A DNA stretch of 12,086 bases from Acidimicrobiia bacterium UBA6912 (GTDB lineage Bacteria; Actinomycetota; Acidimicrobiia; Spongiisociales; UBA5794). The notes below the pieces were generated by a model. It was not told where the DNA came from. It saw nothing but the letters and a program-made list of their open reading frames with translations, and searched no databases. The stretch spans positions 940 to 13,025 of the forward strand of contig DKBA01000136.1 of the NCBI GenBank assembly GCA_002450985.1, written 5' to 3'. Below, one piece after another: positions 6,844-12,086 of this stretch; within the stretch, counting starts at the first letter, position 1; the number at the start of each line of letters is the position of its first letter. The position numbers and the translations under genes are program-made.

Positions 6844-6858
6844 TGCTCAACATGAGTA
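6844..6858. promoter_or_regulatory. Imperfect palindrome just after the nadA transcription start (candidate operator 2)
   Basis: TGCTCA, ACA, TGAGTA: arms T-CTCA and TGAG-A are symmetric around 6851, with one mismatched pair on each side. It repeats the TGCTCA half-site of the upstream palindrome, and the centres are 42 bp apart. Position downstream of the presumed start site would suit repression. Confidence 0.5.
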
Positions 6859-6892
6859 GAACATGTCGAACGGGACGCAAGACGAGGACCTC

Positions 6893-7879
6893 ATGACCCC
6901 CACGACCCTGACCATCCTGCCGGTAGAGGAGCGCCTCGACGGCATCGTGCCCGACGTCGAGCGCATCGTCCTCGAGCCGCTGATCGCCGAGGTCGAGCAG
7001 CTGAAGGCGGAGCGCAACGCCGTCGTGCTCGCCCACAACTACATGACGCCCGACATCTTTCACGGCGTGGCCGACCTGCGGGGCGACTCGCTCCAGCTCG
7101 CCCGTCTCGCCGCCACCACCGATGCCGACGTCATCGTGATGGCCGGCGTCCACTTCATGGCGGAGACCGCCAAGATCGTGAACCCGGACAAGACCGTCCT
7201 CATCCCCGACCTGCGGGCGGGGTGCTCGCTCGCCGACTCCATCACGGCCGCCGACATTCGCTTGCTGCGGCAGCGCTACCCGGATGTCCCCGTCGTCACC
7301 TACGTCAACACCTCTGCGGAGGTGAAGGCCGAGTCCGACGTCACCTGCACGTCGTCGAACGCCGTGGCCGTGGTCGAGTCGCTCGACAGCGATCGGGTGA
7401 TCTTCCTCCCCGATCAATACCTGGGGCGTTGGGTGGCGAGCCAGACCGACAAGGAGATCATCCTCTGGCACGGGTCGTGCGAGGTCCACGAGCGGTTCAC
7501 CGGGGCCGAGCTCCGCGAGTACCGCACCGCCTATCCCGGCATCCAGATCATCGCCCATCCGGAGTGCCCGCCTGATGTGCTCGACGAGGCCGACTTCGTC
7601 GGGAGCACCAGCGGCATGATCGACTGGGTGAAGGACGAGTTGCCACGCCAGGTGGTGATGGTGACGGAGTGCTCGATGAGCGACAACGTCGCGGTCGAGT
7701 CACCGCAGACCGAGTTCATCCGCCCCTGCAACCTGTGCCCGCACATGAAGCGGATCACGATGGAGGGCATTCGGGACGCCCTACTCCACATGCGCCACGA
7801 GGTGCACGTCGATCCCGCGATCGCCGAGCGGGCCCGATCGGCCGTCGACCGCATGCTCGCCGTGGGGGCCCGCCGATGA
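6893..7879 (+). CDS. nadA: Quinolinate synthase NadA
   Basis: Function: condenses iminoaspartate with dihydroxyacetone phosphate to quinolinate, using a [4Fe-4S] cluster, in the cytosol. Seen: 328 residues from the ATG at 6893. Family motifs run in order: VLAHNYMTPDI, VHFMAETAKIVNPDKTVLIP, DLRAGCSLADS (C111), VTYVNTSAEVKAESDVTCTS, PDQYLGRWVA, WHGSCEVHERF (C196), AHPECPPDVLDEADFVGSTS and IRPCNLCPHMKRIT (C279, C282). C111, C196 and one of C279/C282 are the likely cluster ligands; the third cysteine of the CxxCxxC form is replaced by Met, so only a CxxC remains. Start: 6893 has GAGGA four bases before the intervening gap; the in-frame ATG at 6863 would add ten residues and lacks a ribosome site. 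First gene of nadABC, with ATGA overlap to nadB. Confidence 0.96.
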   Translation: MTPTTLTILPVEERLDGIVPDVERIVLEPLIAEVEQLKAERNAVVLAHNYMTPDIFHGVADLRGDSLQLARLAATTDADVIVMAGVHFMAETAKIVNPDKTVLIPDLRAGCSLADSITAADIRLLRQRYPDVPVVTYVNTSAEVKAESDVTCTSSNAVAVVESLDSDRVIFLPDQYLGRWVASQTDKEIILWHGSCEVHERFTGAELREYRTAYPGIQIIAHPECPPDVLDEADFVGSTSGMIDWVKDELPRQVVMVTECSMSDNVAVESPQTEFIRPCNLCPHMKRITMEGIRDALLHMRHEVHVDPAIAERARSAVDRMLAVGARR

Positions 7880-9423
7880 CCGCCCCCCGCGCCATCATCG
7901 TCGGCAGCGGCGTCGCCGGTCTCACCACGGCACTCGCCCTCGGCGACTGCATCGTCGTCACCAAGACCGAGCTCGGGGAGGGGTCGAGCACCTGGGCGCA
8001 AGGTGGCATCGCCGCCGCCGTGGGCAAGGACGACGACCCCGTCTTGCACGCCGCCGACACGGTCGCCGTCTCGGCGGGGCTCGCCGACCCCGAGGTCGCC
8101 GGCTTGGTCACCGGAGAGGCGCCCGACCGCATCGGTTGGCTGCTCGAGCTGGGCGCGCACTTCGACCGCGAGCCGGACGGATCGCTGACGCTCGGGCGCG
8201 AGGCCGGCCACGGCAAGCGCCGCATCGTCCATGCGGACGGGGACGCCACCGGCGCCGAGCTGATGCGCACGCTGCGCACCGCGGTGCGCCGCCGCCCCGA
8301 CATCGAGGTTCGCGAGCACACCTGGGTCGTCGACCTCGTGCGGCAGGGTGAGCACGTCGTCGGTGTGCTCGTCGTCACTCCGGCGGGCGATCGGGAGGCG
8401 CTGCTCTCCGATGCCGTGGTGCTGGCCACGGGGGGCATCGGAAGGCTCTACTCCGCCACCACCAACCCGATCGAGGTGACCGGCGACGGGCTGGCGATGG
8501 CCATCCGCGCCGGGGCCCGCATCGCCGATCCCGAGTTCGTGCAGTTCCACCCGACGGCGCTGCGTTCCACGCTCGACCCGATGCCGCTCCTCACCGAGGC
8601 CCTGCGCGGTGCGGGGGCGGTGTTGCGCGACGAGACCGGGTACCGGTTCATGCGCGACGAGCACGACGACGCCGAGCTGGCGCCGCGTGACATCGTCGCC
8701 AGGGCGATCTGGAGGCGGCTCCAGGGCGGCGGCGAGGTGTACCTCGACGCCACCCATCTCGGCGAGTCGTTCCCGCAGCGGTTCCCCACGGTCTTCGCCA
8801 GCGCCATCGATGCCGGCATCGATCCTCGCCACGAGTGGCTGCCGGTGTCGCCGGCCGCCCACTATCACATGGGCGGCATCGCAGTGGACGAAGCCGGGCG
8901 CGCCTCCCTCCCCGGGCTGTACGCCTGCGGCGAGGTCTCGGTCACCGGGCTCCACGGCGCCAACCGGCTCGCCAGCAACTCGCTGCTCGAGGGTCTCGTG
9001 TTCGGCGTCGAGGTGGCGAAGGCGATCGACGATGCGCCGCCCGTGCTCGACGTGAGTGCACCCGTCGAGGTGCCGTACTCGGCGCTTCGGGTCGGGCTGT
9101 GGGAGGACGAGGAGGCCGTCGGAAGGCTGCGCCGGGTGATGTGGGACCACGTCGGGGTGATGCGGACCGGAGACGGGCTGCGCAAGGCGCTCGCCGAGAT
9201 CGCCGGACTCGCCCCGCGGCTGGCGACGAGCCTGGTCGGCCGCAACCTCGCAGCCGTTGCCGGTGTCGTCGCCGAGGCGGCGCTCGCCCGCAAGGAGAGC
9301 CGCGGCGGCCACTTCCGCCTCGACCATCCGGAGACCTCACCCGACTGGACCCGCCACACCGTCGTCACCCCGCTCGCCGAGGCCACCACGAAGCTGCACA
9401 CCGCAGTGCGGGGCGCCGCGTGA
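7876..9423 (+). CDS. nadB: L-aspartate oxidase NadB
   Basis: Function: FAD-dependent oxidation of L-aspartate to iminoaspartate, the substrate of NadA. Seen: 515 residues. FAD-binding GSGVAGL lies at 10-16 and SSTWAQGGIAAA at 37-48, where succinate dehydrogenase/aspartate oxidase proteins bind FAD. VVLATGGIGRLY (181-192) is the second dinucleotide-binding strand. Active-site segments are DPEFVQFHPTAL (218-229, with H225), EALRGAGAVL (R244), RD at 271-272, and AAHYHMGGI (327-335). GEVSVTGLHGANRLASNSL (352-370) is the C-terminal FAD contact. A helical domain follows from about 400. Length and motif order are normal. Start: ATG at 7876 overlaps the nadA stop by four bases (ATGA), suggesting coupled translation and NadA-NadB channelling of the unstable iminoaspartate. 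The stop overlaps the nadC start. Confidence 0.96.
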   Translation: MTAPRAIIVGSGVAGLTTALALGDCIVVTKTELGEGSSTWAQGGIAAAVGKDDDPVLHAADTVAVSAGLADPEVAGLVTGEAPDRIGWLLELGAHFDREPDGSLTLGREAGHGKRRIVHADGDATGAELMRTLRTAVRRRPDIEVREHTWVVDLVRQGEHVVGVLVVTPAGDREALLSDAVVLATGGIGRLYSATTNPIEVTGDGLAMAIRAGARIADPEFVQFHPTALRSTLDPMPLLTEALRGAGAVLRDETGYRFMRDEHDDAELAPRDIVARAIWRRLQGGGEVYLDATHLGESFPQRFPTVFASAIDAGIDPRHEWLPVSPAAHYHMGGIAVDEAGRASLPGLYACGEVSVTGLHGANRLASNSLLEGLVFGVEVAKAIDDAPPVLDVSAPVEVPYSALRVGLWEDEEAVGRLRRVMWDHVGVMRTGDGLRKALAEIAGLAPRLATSLVGRNLAAVAGVVAEAALARKESRGGHFRLDHPETSPDWTRHTVVTPLAEATTKLHTAVRGAA

Positions 9424-10286
9424 CGCAACCGCTGCCGCCTCCCGATCTGGAGGTCGATGCGCTGCTGCGGCGGGCGCTCACCGAGGACCTCGGCAGGGCG
9501 GGCGACGTCACCTCGAACTCGATCATCCCGGCCGGTCACCGCTCGGTGGGCCACGTCGTGGCGAGGGCGCCGGGACGGATCGCCGGGCTGAGGCAGGGGG
9601 CGAGGGCATTCACCCTGTTCGACCCCGAGGTCGAGGTGCGGCTCCTCGTGTCGGACGGCGACGAGGTGGTCGGCGGGGAGCGGCTCGCCGAGATCACAGG
9701 GCCGACGCGTTCGCTGCTCGCGGCCGAGCGCACGTGTCTCAACCTGCTCGGCCATCTGTCGGGGATCGCCACCGCGACGGCGGACATGATGCGGCGGATC
9801 GACGGCACGCGGGCCCGTATCGTCGACACCCGCAAGACGCTGCCCGGGCTGCGGGCGCTGGAGAAGTACGCGGTGCGCTGCGGTGGTGGTGCGAATCACC
9901 GCTTCGGCCTCGACGACGCCGTGCTGATCAAGGACAACCACGTGGCCGCCGTCGGCTCGGTCGCCGGGGCGATCAAGGCGGCGCGCGCCGCCGTCGGCCA
10001 CATGGTGAAGGTGGAGTGTGAGGTCGACTCCCTCGCCCAGCTCGACGAGGCGCTGGCGGCTGGCGTCGATGCCGTCCTCCTCGACAACATGACGCCTGAC
10101 GAGCTGCGTGCCGCCGTCGACCGGGTGGCGGGGCGCTGTGTCACCGAGGCGTCGGGCGGCGTGACGGCCGAGACGGTGCGCGCCATCGCCGAGAGCGGCG
10201 TCGACCTGATCTCGATGGGCTGGCTCACCCACTCGGCGCCGCAGCTCGACATCGCCTTCGACCTCGTGGTGACCGGGGCTCCCTGA
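9420..10286 (+). CDS. nadC: Nicotinate-nucleotide pyrophosphorylase (carboxylating) NadC
   Basis: Function: quinolinate plus PRPP gives nicotinate mononucleotide, CO2 and pyrophosphate, the last step of de novo synthesis before the shared NaMN pathway. Seen: 288 residues. EDLGRAGDVTS (22-32) is the typical N-terminus. AERTCLNLLGHLSGIAT (102-118) includes R104 at the quinolinate site. DTRKTLPGLRALEKYAVRCG (136-155), GGANHRFGLDDAVLIKDNH (156-174, with K171) and VECEVDSL (198-205) line the active site, and AVLLDNM (218-224) and EASGGV (243-248) bind the phosphoribosyl group. Start: GTG at 9420 overlaps the nadB stop by four bases (GTGA) and matches the family's N-terminus. It is the last gene of the operon and converges on the cupredoxin gene. 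No odd features. Confidence 0.96.
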   Translation: MTQPLPPPDLEVDALLRRALTEDLGRAGDVTSNSIIPAGHRSVGHVVARAPGRIAGLRQGARAFTLFDPEVEVRLLVSDGDEVVGGERLAEITGPTRSLLAAERTCLNLLGHLSGIATATADMMRRIDGTRARIVDTRKTLPGLRALEKYAVRCGGGANHRFGLDDAVLIKDNHVAAVGSVAGAIKAARAAVGHMVKVECEVDSLAQLDEALAAGVDAVLLDNMTPDELRAAVDRVAGRCVTEASGGVTAETVRAIAESGVDLISMGWLTHSAPQLDIAFDLVVTGAP

Positions 10287-10330
10287 CCCTGGCCTGCCGC
10301 ATCGCGCGCCCGGCACCGGATCCAGTCGGT

Positions 10331-10401
10331 ACGCCCAGCTCGATAGAGCGTGCGCAAAGACCGCACGTCTCCAGAAAGCGGGTGCGAGGCCCGGCCGGCG
10401 T
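10331..10401 (+). other. Weak tRNA-like cloverleaf, possibly a decayed tRNA
   Basis: In order: ACGCC (10331-10335) pairs with GGCGT (10397-10401) as an acceptor-like stem; GCTC/GAGC (10338-10349) has a 4-base loop GATA; GTGCG/CGCAC (10350-10366) has a 7-base loop; and CGGG/CCCG (10379-10393) has a 7-base loop TGCGAGG that resembles the T-loop TTCGANN. AGCTC-GATAGAGC recalls the D-arm of arginine tRNAs with four bases missing. Against a working tRNA: no D-loop GG, no T at position 33, altered T-loop, no CCA and a short acceptor. It may be chance in GC-rich DNA. Confidence 0.2.
10348..10368. terminator. Hairpin after nadC
   Basis: CGTGCG (10349-10354) pairs with CGCACG (10362-10367) around the 7-base loop CAAAGAC, extendable by one G-T pair. 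It lies about 60 bases after the nadC stop, inside the 125-bp convergent gap before the cupredoxin gene. No T-run follows, so termination is only a possibility. The same hairpin can be read as the anticodon arm of a tRNA-like fold (see 10331-10401). Confidence 0.3.
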
Positions 10402-10411
10402 CGTCGCGAGC

Positions 10412-10777
10412 TCAGCCCTCGACGGTGATCGTTGCGGTCATGCTCGGATGGATGGTGCAGTGATAGGCGAAGGTGCCGGCAGTGCCGAAGGTCTCCGAGA
10501 ACTCGTCTCCTTGGGCGAGCGTGCCGGAGTCGAACTCGCCGTCGTCGGCCGTCACGGTGTGGGAGGCGCTCTGCTCGTTCGTCCAGCTGACCGTCGACCC
10601 GACGGACACGGTCAGCTCGGACGGCGCATAGGCGAAGTCGTCGATGGTGATGCTGTTCGCCGAGCCGGTGCCGCCCCCTGCGGTGGTGGTCGTCTCGCTG
10701 CCCGACCCGCCACACGCAGTGATGAACAAGACAAGCGCGATGGCGATGACGATGGGGTACCGACCGCTCACTCCCAT
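10412..10777 (-). CDS. Cupredoxin (plastocyanin/azurin-like) lipoprotein
   Basis: Seen: 121 residues. A hydrophobic signal segment (about 7-20) ends in a lipobox ITAC with C22 as the lipidated residue. A Gly/Ser/Thr-rich linker (23-40) precedes a beta-sandwich domain (42-121). FAYAPSELTVSVGSTVSW (48-65) is the classic cupredoxin start. Type 1 copper ligands are all present: H73 (ASHTV), C107, H110 and M113 in YHCTIHPSM. Known: such proteins shuttle electrons or bind copper on the outer face of the membrane. Inference: a membrane-anchored electron carrier; the partner is not in the window. Start: ATG at 10777 with AAAGGA about seven bases upstream. TAGTGT (10819-10814 on this strand) could be its -10 box. 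Convergent with nadC and divergent from the helicase. Confidence 0.92.
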   Translation of the reverse strand: MGVSGRYPIVIAIALVLFITACGGSGSETTTTAGGGTGSANSITIDDFAYAPSELTVSVGSTVSWTNEQSASHTVTADDGEFDSGTLAQGDEFSETFGTAGTFAYHCTIHPSMTATITVEG

Positions 10778-10805
10778 GACATGTCCTTTCGGCGTTGTCG
10801 TGCCC

Positions 10806-10849
10806 GCCCCTGCACACTACGTGTCGAATCCCGCAATGCGCGCAGGGGC
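10806..10849. repeat. Inverted repeat in the cupredoxin/helicase divergent gap
   Basis: GCCCCTGC (10806-10813) and GCAGGGGC (10842-10849) are perfect 8-bp inverted copies, 28 bases apart. The spacer begins with a smaller palindrome, ACAC TAC GTGT (10814-10824), that overlaps the possible -10 box of the cupredoxin gene. It could be an operator region or an RNA hairpin in a longer transcript. The repeat is read directly; function is unknown. Confidence 0.4.
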
Positions 10850-10894
10850 CGAGCAGCAACTCACATTCGTGTAGTTCGCCGTGACCTACGCGGG

Positions 10895-10900
10895 TAAGAT
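10895..10900 (+). promoter_or_regulatory. Candidate -10 box of the PcrA/UvrD gene
   Basis: TAAGAT matches TATAAT at four of six positions and fits TANNNT. Transcription would begin near 10907, only about five bases before the ATG at 10912, and no Shine-Dalgarno site is visible, so the gene may be leaderless. The -35 region is poorly defined. Confidence 0.5.
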
Positions 10901-10911
10901 CGTCGTCTGGT

Positions 10912-12086
10912 ATGCCCGATTCCCTGCTGCTCGAAGACCTCAACCCCTCTCAGCGAGAGGCCGTCGCCGCCACCGAAGGGCCCGTGCTCGTCATCGCCGG
11001 CGCCGGCTCCGGCAAGACGCGGGTGCTCACGCGGCGGGTCGCCCACCTCATCCGCGACCTCGACGTGCCGCCGCACGCCATCCTCGCCATCACCTTCACC
11101 AACAAGGCGGCGGCGGAGATGCAGGAGCGGGTCGCCCGTCTCGTCGGCCCCGTCGCCCGCTCGATGTGGGTCTCGACGTTCCACGCCGCCTGCTCGCGCA
11201 TCCTGCGGCGCGAGGCCCATCGTCTCGGCTACCGCTCGGCGTTCTCGATCTACGACTCGGCAGATTCGCTGCGGCTCATCACCCTCTGCGTGAAGGATCT
11301 CGACCTCGACCCGAAGCGCTTTCCACCCCGCAACATCCGGGCCGCCATCTCCAACGCAAAGAACGAGCTCATCGACTACGAGACGTTCGCCGCCAACGAC
11401 GCGGGGTACTACCACGAGCGCGTGGCGGACGTGTACCGCCTCTACCAGCAGCGGCTCGTCGAGGCGTCGGCGATGGACTTCGACGATCTGCTCATGGTGA
11501 CGGTCGAGCTGTTCCAAGCCTTTCCCGACGTGCTGCGCACCTATCAAGAGCGCTTCCGCTACGTGCTCGTCGACGAGTACCAGGACACCAACCGGGCCCA
11601 GTACGTGCTGGTCAAGCTGCTCACCGAGCGGCACCAGAACCTGTGCGTCGTCGGCGACGAAGCGCAGTCCATCTACGCCTTCCGCGGCGCCGACATCCGC
11701 AACATCATGGAGTTCGAGAAGGACTTCCCCGACGCCCGCATCGTCCTGCTCGAGCAGAACTACCGCTCGACCGAGATGATCCTCGATGCGGCGAACGCGG
11801 TGATCGGCAACAACCCCTCGACCAAGCCGAAGCGTTTGTGGACCAGCCTGGGTCGCGGCGAGCCGATCATCACCTACGAGGCGCAGGACGAGCACGACGA
11901 GGCTGCATTCGTCGCCGAGAAGGTCGGTGAGCTGCAGCACGACGACTTGCCGCTCAGCGACATCGCCGTCTTCTACCGCACCAACGCACAATCTCGCGTC
12001 ATCGAGGAGGTGCTGGTCAAGTTCGGGGTGCCGTACCAGGTGATCGGCGGCGTGAAGTACTACGACCGGCGCGAGGTGAAGGACGC
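10912..12086 (+). CDS. pcrA: PcrA/UvrD superfamily 1 DNA helicase, N-terminal half (3' end cut by window edge)
   Basis: Function: ATP-driven 3'-5' unwinding of DNA in repair and removal of stalled complexes. Seen: 391 codons, open to the window end. Q-motif LNPSQREAV (10-18); Walker A AGAGSGKT (29-36); motif Ia ITFTNKAAAEM (60-70); STFHAACSRIL (88-98); MDFDDLL (188-194); Walker B VLVDEYQDTN (218-227); motif III VVGDEAQSIYAFRGADIRNI (246-265); motif IV LEQNYRST (280-287); and the beginning of the 2A domain. Motif III reads GDEAQSIY where PcrA/UvrD usually has an Asp just before the Gln. Family members are about 700-800 residues, so roughly half is present. Start: ATG at 10912, giving the canonical N-terminus, without a Shine-Dalgarno site but with TAAGAT eleven bases before it. 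Other long frames over this region are antisense or shifted shadows. Confidence 0.95.
   Translation, partial: MPDSLLLEDLNPSQREAVAATEGPVLVIAGAGSGKTRVLTRRVAHLIRDLDVPPHAILAITFTNKAAAEMQERVARLVGPVARSMWVSTFHAACSRILRREAHRLGYRSAFSIYDSADSLRLITLCVKDLDLDPKRFPPRNIRAAISNAKNELIDYETFAANDAGYYHERVADVYRLYQQRLVEASAMDFDDLLMVTVELFQAFPDVLRTYQERFRYVLVDEYQDTNRAQYVLVKLLTERHQNLCVVGDEAQSIYAFRGADIRNIMEFEKDFPDARIVLLEQNYRSTEMILDAANAVIGNNPSTKPKRLWTSLGRGEPIITYEAQDEHDEAAFVAEKVGELQHDDLPLSDIAVFYRTNAQSRVIEEVLVKFGVPYQVIGGVKYYDRREVKD

Noticed and set aside
6836..6892. NAD-responsive riboswitch before nadA
   Set aside because: The presumed leader is only about 57 bases and shows two DNA-type palindromes rather than a conserved multi-stem fold; a known nadA regulator gene is nearby instead.
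7531..9327. Long minus-strand open frame opposite nadB
   Set aside because: Antisense to a gene with complete catalytic motifs; low-complexity charged composition and no domain.
8865..10943. Long minus-strand open frame spanning nadC and the cupredoxin gene
   Set aside because: It crosses two recognisable genes in other frames and contains only repetitive Arg/His/Gly-rich sequence.
10861..11991. Open frames on both strands over the helicase region
   Set aside because: The true gene starts at 10912 and has every helicase motif through to the window edge; these are an antisense and a shifted frame of it.
1..12086. Mobile element, phage, defence or toxin-antitoxin system
   Set aside because: No transposase, integrase, nuclease, terminal repeats or CRISPR-type repeats were seen, and base composition looks uniform apart from the short AT-richer nadA promoter patch.

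Overview
The window is about 12.1 kb of high-GC bacterial DNA, tightly packed and free of mobile elements, CRISPR arrays and stable RNA genes. The GC-rich codon use, TANNNT-type -10 boxes set almost directly against start codons, an NrtR-type NAD regulator and a nadA-nadB-nadC order together suggest an actinobacterium, perhaps a little-studied lineage. The taxonomic placement is inference.

Layout from left to right. (1) 1-227, minus: the N-terminal part of an exported PepSY-domain protein, cut by the window edge. (2) 341-1660, plus: an acyltransferase-3 family membrane protein, divergent from the PepSY gene. (3) 1702-2019, minus: a small conserved-looking protein of unknown function. (4) 2114-3886, minus: a SulP anion transporter with a C-terminal STAS domain. 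(5) 3995-4897, plus: NrtR, a Nudix-like winged-helix regulator of NAD metabolism. (6) 5013-6682, minus: a two-gene ABC export system (permease and ATPase, overlapping by one base), convergent with nrtR. (7) 6893-10286, plus: nadA, nadB and nadC with four-base overlaps, i.e. the whole aspartate-to-nicotinate-mononucleotide route. (8) 10412-10777, minus: a blue-copper (cupredoxin) lipoprotein. (9) 10912-window end, plus: the first half of a PcrA/UvrD helicase.

The coherent theme is NAD biosynthesis. NadB oxidises aspartate to iminoaspartate, NadA condenses it with dihydroxyacetone phosphate to quinolinate, and NadC converts quinolinate to nicotinate mononucleotide. The likely repressor NrtR is encoded 2 kb upstream, separated by the ABC pair. 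In front of nadA there is a plausible promoter flanked by two imperfect palindromes that share the half-site TGCTCA and have centres exactly 42 bp apart, which is a good operator candidate.

A second signal is a split motif, ACCCTGTCC then 12 bases then AGAGGAGCAC, placed identically before the PepSY gene and before the ABC ATPase gene 6 kb away. This suggests shared control of those two envelope functions. Other structured sites are a 17-bp perfect palindrome before the SulP gene, inverted repeats in the helicase/cupredoxin gap, and a weak tRNA-like cloverleaf after nadC. I did not find a clearly novel multi-gene system. The gene content is mostly recognisable and the interest lies in the regulatory architecture.
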